Assembly (NCBI GenBank): GCA_000507305.1
Contig: DF239529.1
Span: 60,445 to 124,444 of the forward strand
Direction of reading: 5' to 3'
DNA from: Breviolum minutum Mf 1.05b.01
Taxonomy: Eukaryota; Sar; Dinophyceae; Suessiales; Symbiodiniaceae
Length of the DNA: 64,000 nt
Under the pieces are notes generated by a model. It was not told the origin of the DNA and ran no database searches. It saw nothing but the letters and a program-made list of their open reading frames with translations. Position numbers and translations under genes: made by a program. Numbering within the stretch: position 1 is the first letter of the stretch; each line of letters starts with the position of its first letter. Positions 57,626 to 64,000 of the stretch are shown piece after piece.

Positions 57626-57922
57626 ATGAACACGCCGTATGGTTTTAGTTTGGGGGAAAAATCAGCAAACTCCATGACACAACAATTGATACAATTGCAA
57701 GGTAGCCAAGTACTATCAAAGAGGAACAGGTGTTTCATTCTTGTTGCAAGCTGCTGTTTTTTTCCACGATTCAAAATTGACAGGGAGGCTTCAGCGTCAA
57801 CAAGGCAACGTGAAAGGAAAACAAATGGCTGCGTTGTCTTCATGGGCCTTCATGGGTTCCTTTTTTGCTCTGACACTCCAGCGGAGAAAAGCAGTTCAGA
57901 CATCATGGGTTTTATGCTATAA
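57626..57922 (+). CDS. 98-codon frame, unknown product
   Basis: It is open from ATG at 57626 to TAA at 57922. A competing frame from about 57780 to 57932 (LQRQQGNVKGKQMAALSSWA then a hydrophobic helix) is equally protein-like and follows a TTGACAG acceptor. One of them may be an exon. No family. Confidence 0.3.
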   Translation: MNTPYGFSLGEKSANSMTQQLIQLQGSQVLSKRNRCFILVASCCFFPRFKIDREASASTRQRERKTNGCVVFMGLHGFLFCSDTPAEKSSSDIMGFML

Positions 57923-57932
57923 GTATACATGA

Positions 57933-59320
57933 TGATCAATAGAATATATGTTTGTGTCCTTGAAGGTATTTTTTCTCAGAAGTCAAGTGATGTCAAAGGT
58001 GTTTCATACAAAAGCTGAAGCTACAACTTCACGGGAGGTTCCCTTCGATTTGTTTTTTTGGTGCTCCAACCATGTCTAGGAACCTTTCACAGCTTTGAGA
58101 AGCTTTGGTGGTCCAATCGAAATGAAAGGTCGTTTACGTTATGTGGATGGTTGCTCAGAGTCTTGGGATTGCACCCTAAGTAGTGCTACAGTTTTTGTCG
58201 CGCTTTTGGTTCCGGTGAGATGTTGCCATCATCATTGATAGATGGATGATGTTCGATGATTTGATCCGATAAGTTTGGAAATATGGCTCATGTTTTTGTT
58301 TGGTGATCATTAGTTATATTACTGTTATTTGGAACAAGTATTGTCCGATAAATTTGGAAATATGGCTCATGTTTTTGTTTGGTGATCATTAGTTATATTA
58401 CTGTTATTTGGAACAAGTATTGTAGAATCAATCGAAGGACTACCTGTGACGATCGTTTATGTCAGGGTTTATTCCTCAGTATTTGCTGCATCGCAGCAGG
58501 CCCAAAATCTATAATTTTTTAATTCTTTTTGGCTTTATGGTGCCCTTACACACTAGACGACAGAAGCACATCCTAGATTCATAGGGACAAGACTGTTAAC
58601 CTTTCATCTTGGAATTGTGTTTGACCTTCTAGGACTGGATGTGGCTTACAAGCTTATGATATCCTGAAGATAAGAAACATAAGATTTATTTTTACAGAAT
58701 ATTCCTCAGAAATGAGAATAGAATGGAAGATTAAAAGAAGAAAATTATAGTTGAATCATTAATATTAACAAGACTATGAATCCTGGAACTTGGAACCCGA
58801 GATCATATTGTCGTTACCGGTGGAAGAACCGGGTGTCCGAGTACGTGGAATGATCAATAACTGGCTAATATTTTATGATCTTAGTAACGCCCCGCAGTTG
58901 TAAGACCTAGAGATTTCCACGCTACACTGGCAAGGACTGGGTCACACAACTTAGAAAAACCAATGAAGACAGACCAAGAACCAGATGAAAAAAGATGAGA
59001 TTTTATGAGATCTAGCTGTGAGGGACCTTAAAGTCAAAAAATGATTATCTGTTAATGGTCAATAAAATGTGAATGGCATGCTACGGACATGCAGCACATG
59101 TTTTTTTTTTGAGTTTTGGGAGTGCATAGCCATCTATCAACTGTGACTTAGGATGACTTTCGGTTGATATTTTCATATGCCAGATTTCAACTTGCCATTT
59201 TGGAGTTGTTTTCTCCAAGTCCTGTGTCTTTAAAAAGGTGCTGGCACTAAAAATTGATGCAACGTTGCATCGGAATCGACTCAATAAAATTGACACATTT
59301 TGACAGTTCATGGCTTTCAG
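57933..59320. other. no gene seen; 78-bp tandem duplication
   Basis: 58268-58346 and 58347-58425 are near-identical copies. The rest shows no exon-like frame or complete element. Confidence 0.6.
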
Positions 59321-60392
59321 GATACCTTGCTATTGGCTCCACCGAAGCTTTCAGATCCTTGTTTAAACCTGCTGCATTTTCCTCCACAAATTCGCCAAAC
59401 ACCTCACACCCACCCATCCATTCGATGTGCCTTGGCCGATTGGTGATGGATTTTGGCCCTTCTTCAGGGCCAAGGTTTGCTGGGTTTGTTTAGTTATATA
59501 AATCTATAGTTTCTTTATTGGCTTGGCTCTCTGCACTTCAGAAGTGTCATAATTTCCTGAATGGGTTGGGATATATATTTGTATAATATATAGCTGTGTT
59601 GCTCAAATTGTTGTTCCTTGACATTTGCGAATGAAAGGCCCTAAAAAGATATCCCAAAAGCTTACATAAACAACGTCTTCTTATTTGTTAAAGCGTTCCT
59701 AAGAGTAGCCAACTAGGAATCTAAGTCCAACTTGCCATTTATCTACCCAAATCTATTGCTTGTTGCATAGGTTTGCCTTCGAAACTGGAACCTAAAGCCT
59801 TCCAGGTGGTTTAATTGCAAGTGGTGGTGGCTATTGCGTGGATGCACAAGGTCTTAAGATCGAATTGCAACCAGGGATGGTGTGGTCCATCCCAAAGAAT
59901 ACCGTACATTCCTTTCACACCGATCAATCTGAGCTGAACGTCATTGCTTACCATCCTGATACAGATCCTTGCTGGTTTCAGACGTTTTTTTTGGTGCAGG
60001 AGTTGAAGATGTTTGGTGGGTCATCCAGGATTTCCAGTTCTGCACATTTGATGATAGCCGCATTTTGAAATTGCCACTGGTTTTGGAGCTTCATATTCTC
60101 GAGATATTCCTTAAAGCTACAGTTGCAGCTACGTTGTTTGTTGTGAAACTGTGAAACCTTGATTTTTGTATTTCCAAGTTGACTTCACTTGTCCAAAAAA
60201 AAACGAAAAACTCAGGATTGGGGCCCGATGGATGAAAATCATCCCATGCTAAATCGGACTTGGGTAGCTGGTGATAAGATTGATAACACCTTGGCAGAGC
60301 ACTTGGATGCTGATATGCTTCAAACGGAGCAAAGCTTTATTCAAACCTACCATTCTCAACAGTATCGACTTCCAGGCGAACCACCGGGGTGA
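59321..60392 (+). CDS. cupin-fold protein, three 3' exons
   Basis: Exons: 59321-59442, 59823-59964 and 60216-60392, 441 nt in one phase, ending at TGA. The first encodes LLLAPPKLSDPCLNLLHFPP and QTPHTHPSIRC. The second gives the cupin core: GGGYCVDAQGLKIELQPGMV, WSIPKNTVHSFHTD and LNVIAYHPDT. The third begins DWGPMDENHPMLNRTW. The His residues in HTHPSI and VHSFH sit where cupins bind metal. Donors are GTGATG and a GA site. Small bacterial-type cupin proteins have this layout, but the substrate cannot be predicted. Upstream exons were not placed. A GC donor near 60375 could extend the gene. Confidence 0.7.
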
Positions 60393-60731
60393 ACCACCGG
60401 GGGCCCAAAGGAGGGGGTGAAAAGGCGAAAGCTCGATGTCTTGGAAGATTTCTGCGGATCCTTATGGAAAAATTCAATTAAAAAATGGATGATGTGATTA
60501 CAGAAACACATGGTGAAACAAAAGGTTATTTCAAGACCCCCAGAAGTTTGAGACATTTTGATGTGTCACAGCAGTTCTTTGATTCCTGGGTGTTGGATGT
60601 AATGGTGGAATTTGTGACAGACAATTTTGGGATGATTTCACTCTCTTTGGTTTCCATCTCTCAAATTATAAAGTGTTCAACACCCCCCAACCCCCCCAGT
60701 TATACCGTTAGAACCCCCCCGTGGCTGTGAG

Positions 60732-60923
60732 GCGTCAACTGCCTGATGATCTTTGAGAATGGACATCCACTGAAAGCTATGCAGCTTCAGCCCATTGGCG
60801 ATGATCACTTTGAGGTGACCACATCAAAACGACATCAAGAGACTGTGAAAGTTCAGCATCTTGGATTTACTAGAAGAAGTGAAGAGATGGTGAAAGACAA
60901 GTTTTTGAAAGTACATGGTTTGG
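60732..60923 (+). CDS. putative internal exon, unknown product
   Basis: It follows a TGTGAG acceptor with G at the exon start and ends at a GTAAGC donor. It encodes MIFENGHPLKAMQLQPIGDD and HQETVKVQHLGFTRRSEEMV. Splice sites and composition are good. No family is recognised. It may be near the start of the gene after the cupin. Confidence 0.5.
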
Positions 60924-61136
60924 GTAAGCGGATTAGGTCGAATGATGTTGAATGAGTTCTTGTAGATATAATCTTATTGATATTTCAGATATTTCTGCAA
61001 TTTGAGACCGTTTGTGTTTGTACATTCAGTGGTTCGAGAAAACAAGCCCGCTTACTGGGGCGACATAAAGCAAATTGATTGACATATCGATCCACAATCC
61101 GGGGGTATTTAAGGAATTTCGCATGCCATCATACAT

Positions 61137-62067
61137 GTGAGTTATTATATAACTGTAATTGACAAATTATGTAACATTCTCCGCTTATTTGTACTTGATT
61201 CGGGTTTTTTTGGTGCTTCCGTAAGTTTCCAACTAATATCGCCTTTTTGTACCGCCGTATTGGAGAGACGTTCGACGCCTTTCTCCGATATCATCATGTA
61301 CGTATGGTTTAACCACCTGAGGCTTGGAAAATATTTGGTCAAATATGCCAAAAGTGATGCGGTTTTTGAAATTCGCCAACTTGACGGTCCGACTTCAGCG
61401 CTGGGCTTTGAAAAAAAAAAACAAGCAAGTTTTTCAGTGGTGAGAAATCACTGAGATGGGGTGTTTGTTTGTGGGTTGGTGGTTGGCATACATGTTGTTT
61501 CAAAATCTTGGACTTAAGCCGGTTGTACCAATAAAAATTGGAAGGATGAAAAAAACTAAAACAATTTATGAGTCAAATGGATGGCAAATTTGATTCAATT
61601 GTCAGAATGTAGCTATTTTGACTTGTGCACTTGGATGCTCTTCGTGGACTCCAACTTTTGCATGCCATTTCTCTACCTATATCTTGTTTGCACCGCGATC
61701 CCACGATGCCAGTCACAAAAGCATTATTTTCCGCGGTTGCATTGTAGGAACTGGGAAACAGCCAACCTATATCATACAATATGTGTTTTACCATTCGCTT
61801 CATTCAAACAGCTGGTAACATGCGCATTTGTGTTAAAGGTTTTTCCATATTGTGTTGCAAAGGAAACCTTTGGCTTTTTCCACGAACACTTCCACCTGTC
61901 ATGGGGTTCAAAATGCCTCAAGAGATTTATTTGGAGAGGTATGGCCTTTTGGTTCCAGTGCCAATGGCTGTGGTGAAGGGAATTCGGACTTGGCTGGGAT
62001 ACTCAGAGGGGAGAGTTTTCAGACACTTGTCTCGGTAGAGATGGAGCAAATCCCACCAAAAAGCTGA
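61137..62067 (+). CDS. cluster of overlapping frames, unresolved exons
   Basis: Frames include one at 61230-61440 (IIMYVWFNHLRLGKYLVKYA), one ending at 62038 (MPQEIYLERYGLLVPVPMAV) and one ending at 62067 (GEGNSDLAGILRGESFQTLV). They overlap in different phases. I cannot choose a model. Confidence 0.25.
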
Positions 62068-62213
62068 AAAGGAAGAGACATCATAGACGTTGGATTATAA
62101 CAACATGGAAAGAACACAATGACTCCTTTTTCTTGTGGCTATGTATGGGTGTAGTGAGATTCTGAGATGCGTAAATTGATCCATCAATAACTTCTTTGTT
62201 GCCTTCACTCAGG

Positions 62214-62398
62214 ATATGGTGATCTCTGGTGAGGGGAAGAAAAGCAGGCATAGAACCGTAACAGTGTTGATCAACATTCTCAGGCTGTTGTCATTGAAGA
62301 TATCTAAACTGAAGGCACCGGATGAAGATATTCCAGCCCCAGTGGATTTACGGGACATATTTTTTCCTAAGGCCTCTCATAGATGCTACATGTTGTAA
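62214..62398 (+). CDS. putative exon, unknown product
   Basis: A CACTCAG acceptor is followed by an open frame to TAA. It encodes DMVISGEGKKSRHRTVTVLI and KLKAPDEDIPAPVDLRDIFF. No family recognised. Confidence 0.4.
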
Positions 62399-62697
62399 AA
62401 AAACGCTTCCAGGAAAGCAGTGGAAGCCTTGCGGAAGGTAGCTAATGTTCCTTGAACTTTTTTGGTGGAGGTTGAGGATGAGTTGACCATTTTCTTTCAT
62501 ATCCCCGGGTGAGGGATATGAATTGAAGATATTACCAGAGCTTTAGTTCAAAGATGGCTCAAGGTAATTCAGTGTGGGATGGGTGATGGCTTGAGGTGAG
62601 ACGCGAGAGCTGAGAGCTGAGAGCGTTTGGGGTTTACAAAATCATACCTTTGGGCAGGTTTTTGCTGGGATCTTCGGGATATGAAGGGCTGGGTTTG

Positions 62698-62835
62698 TCC
62701 CCTTCCCAGTAAGAGTCACCAGTAGGATTTTCACATTTTTAAAGGGCAACAAAAATCCCAACGATCGATCACCTTCACTTGCTTCATCCCAACAGATGCG
62801 TTTCTGGGTAGTTTCTAGTGGAGGGTCCCTATAAA
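62698..62835. mobile_element. diverged CCCCAGTAA-family element
   Basis: CCCCTTCCCAGTAAGAGTCACC and GGGTCCCTATAAATCTGAAT correspond to parts of the 31159-31257 element, without clean ends. Confidence 0.4.
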
Positions 62836-63161
62836 TCTGAATAAATATTTGGATAATGTCCTAGGGACTGTGCGAAAACTGTATTTTTTCAACATTTTTT
62901 GCCAGACAAAAACCAAAAAAAACAAAACAATCCCCTCATATCCCCCCCAAAAATGGTGCCACGGGGCTCAGTTTGCCTGGACCAAGGTCTGTTGTCTTTA
63001 TGGCTTTACAATCTTGGAATTTCGAGGAAAAGCCAAGGTGCCTATTCTAATGCTTCAGACCCTTGGCGGCTGTCGCGGTGGCCCCTGTGATGCGGAGGGG
63101 TTTTTCGGGGTGGGTTGAAGGCCTTCGTAGAGAATTTGCAGTTCGAAGTGGGTGAACACGT

Positions 63162-63261
63162 CTGGTTGGTGGCAACTTAAATATTTTTTATTTTCACCCC
63201 TATTTGGGGAAGATTCCCATTTGGACTAATATTTTTCAATTGGGTTGAAACCACCAACTAG
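63162..63261. mobile_element. TIR element, GTGGTTTCAAA family, next to an exon candidate
   Basis: TCTGGTTGGTGGCAACTTAA faces GGTTGAAACCACCAACTAG. The right edge touches the exon candidate at 63262, so its terminal AG would act as acceptor. Confidence 0.85.
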
Positions 63262-63373
63262 ACGTGATTTCACTATTCGAATCGCAACTTGGGCCAGATT
63301 TAATGCCATGCTGCCCCTGGTCTTGATTGAGACCCAGAAGAAACAGCTTCCGTTCATGATTCATAAGTGTTGA
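63262..63373 (+). CDS. putative exon directly after a TIR element
   Basis: The frame opens immediately after the CTAG end of the element and is open to TGA at 63373. It encodes RDFTIRIATWARFNAMLPLV and ETQKKQLPFMIHKC. It may belong to the nucleotidyltransferase gene that follows. Confidence 0.4.
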
Positions 63374-63466
63374 TCATTAACAAGTCCAGGTTTTTGTTCT
63401 CGTTTGATTGGCCCTGGATTTCTTGCTTGCTTCAAAACCTGATATTTCGCTTCAAAACCATACCAG

Positions 63467-64000
63467 ATTCTTGGCGAGAGTGCTAATGCCAAGGAAAGAT
63501 GGTCTTGATGTTGATTTGAGTTGCGGAAACATGTTGCCTTTGTTCAACACTCGCTTGCTTCGAAGTTTCCTGGCTGCGAATGTGTAAAACTGGCAGTTGT
63601 GGAAAAAAACATCCTGTTTTTATGCTAATTTGCATCAGCATGCCACAACTGCCCGTACCAGATATGAGATATGAAGATGTAGAGAAGCATGGGCCACGAC
63701 AGTTTTCAGATCTAATTTTCTCAACACCATTTTATCATAATTTTAATGGATGAAACTCAGGTGGAAAAAACAAATGCCATCCACTTAGGTGGCCAACTTG
63801 GTTCATGGTTTTTCGATGGTTGAAACTCAGGTTCATGGTTTTGATGCCAACTTGTTTCAACAGTCCAAAGTGTTTGGTGCAGGACGCTGGCTTCTCTTGC
63901 GTTTGAGCTGAGGCTATAGCCTTTTGAACCCTCGTGTGTCGGTGCTTGCAACGGCCGTGAAGCGTTGGGCCAAAGCCCATGGCATTGCGAAGACTTATGA
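63467..64000 (+). CDS. TUTase/non-canonical poly(A) polymerase-like nucleotidyltransferase, partial
   Basis: Exon 63467-63577 encodes ARVLMPRKDGLDVDLSCGNM and LPLFNTRLLRSFL. This matches the part of the DNA polymerase beta-type nucleotidyltransferases where a third carboxylate sits in a VDLS-type strand followed by an Asn-Thr helix. It ends at an inferred GA donor. Exon 63920-64000 continues in phase with LLNPRVSVLATAVKRWAKAH, the conserved VK-WAK helix, and runs off the window. The reaction would be addition of nucleotides to RNA 3' ends. Upstream exons with the Gly-Ser motif and first two aspartates are not identified. Confidence 0.6.

Noticed and set aside
1..64000. CRISPR array, bacterial operon, tRNA or rRNA
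   Set aside because: The repeats have no regular spacers, genes are intron-rich, and no tRNA cloverleaf or rRNA segment was recognised by eye. A tRNAscan or Rfam run would be decisive.

Overview
This looks like nuclear DNA from a dinoflagellate, most likely a Symbiodiniaceae-type genome. That is inferred from gene architecture, not from a marker gene. Every gene I can recognise lies on the + strand. Exons are short (22 to about 210 nt) in introns of 0.3 to 2.5 kb. Conserved protein reading is kept across splice junctions only if GT, GC and GA donors are all allowed, with acceptors mostly AG|G. No rRNA, tRNA, CRISPR or bacterial-type operon was seen. Most open frames in the window are chance frames inside introns; real exons were found by joining short frames so that codon phase and protein-family motifs both stay intact. 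|| Layout. 1-6.6 kb holds repeats and scattered exon-like frames of unknown identity, several membrane-like. 6.68-17.62 kb is a 20-exon model for a membrane-anchored TIR-like protein of about 501 residues ending in a stop. 17.6-28.7 kb holds unassigned exon candidates, including one phase-consistent chain at 21.4-23.9 kb. 29.28-40.34 kb is the most striking gene: a heme oxygenase domain joined in phase to a cytochrome b5-like/MAPR heme-binding domain, then a linker and tail with three Cys-Pro motifs and a C-terminal membrane anchor ending in a stop. Its fourth intron carries a young tandem array (31.3-33.1 kb). 42.10-44.92 kb is a complete six-exon gene model of unknown function (288 residues). 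45-50 kb holds more unassigned exons. 50.9-52.0 kb has two fucosyltransferase motifs. 59.32-60.39 kb is the 3' part of a cupin protein. 63.47 kb to the window end is the start of a TUTase/poly(A)-polymerase-like nucleotidyltransferase region. || Introns are full of short (about 80-200 bp) elements with terminal inverted repeats, in at least nine sequence families. Several lie only 10-26 nt from a splice site, which makes them candidates for introner-like elements or for intron-targeted MITEs. || Limits: all calls are by eye and from memory of protein families. Exon ends using GA or GC donors are inferred from phase and family alignment. Exons without a family match may be wrong.
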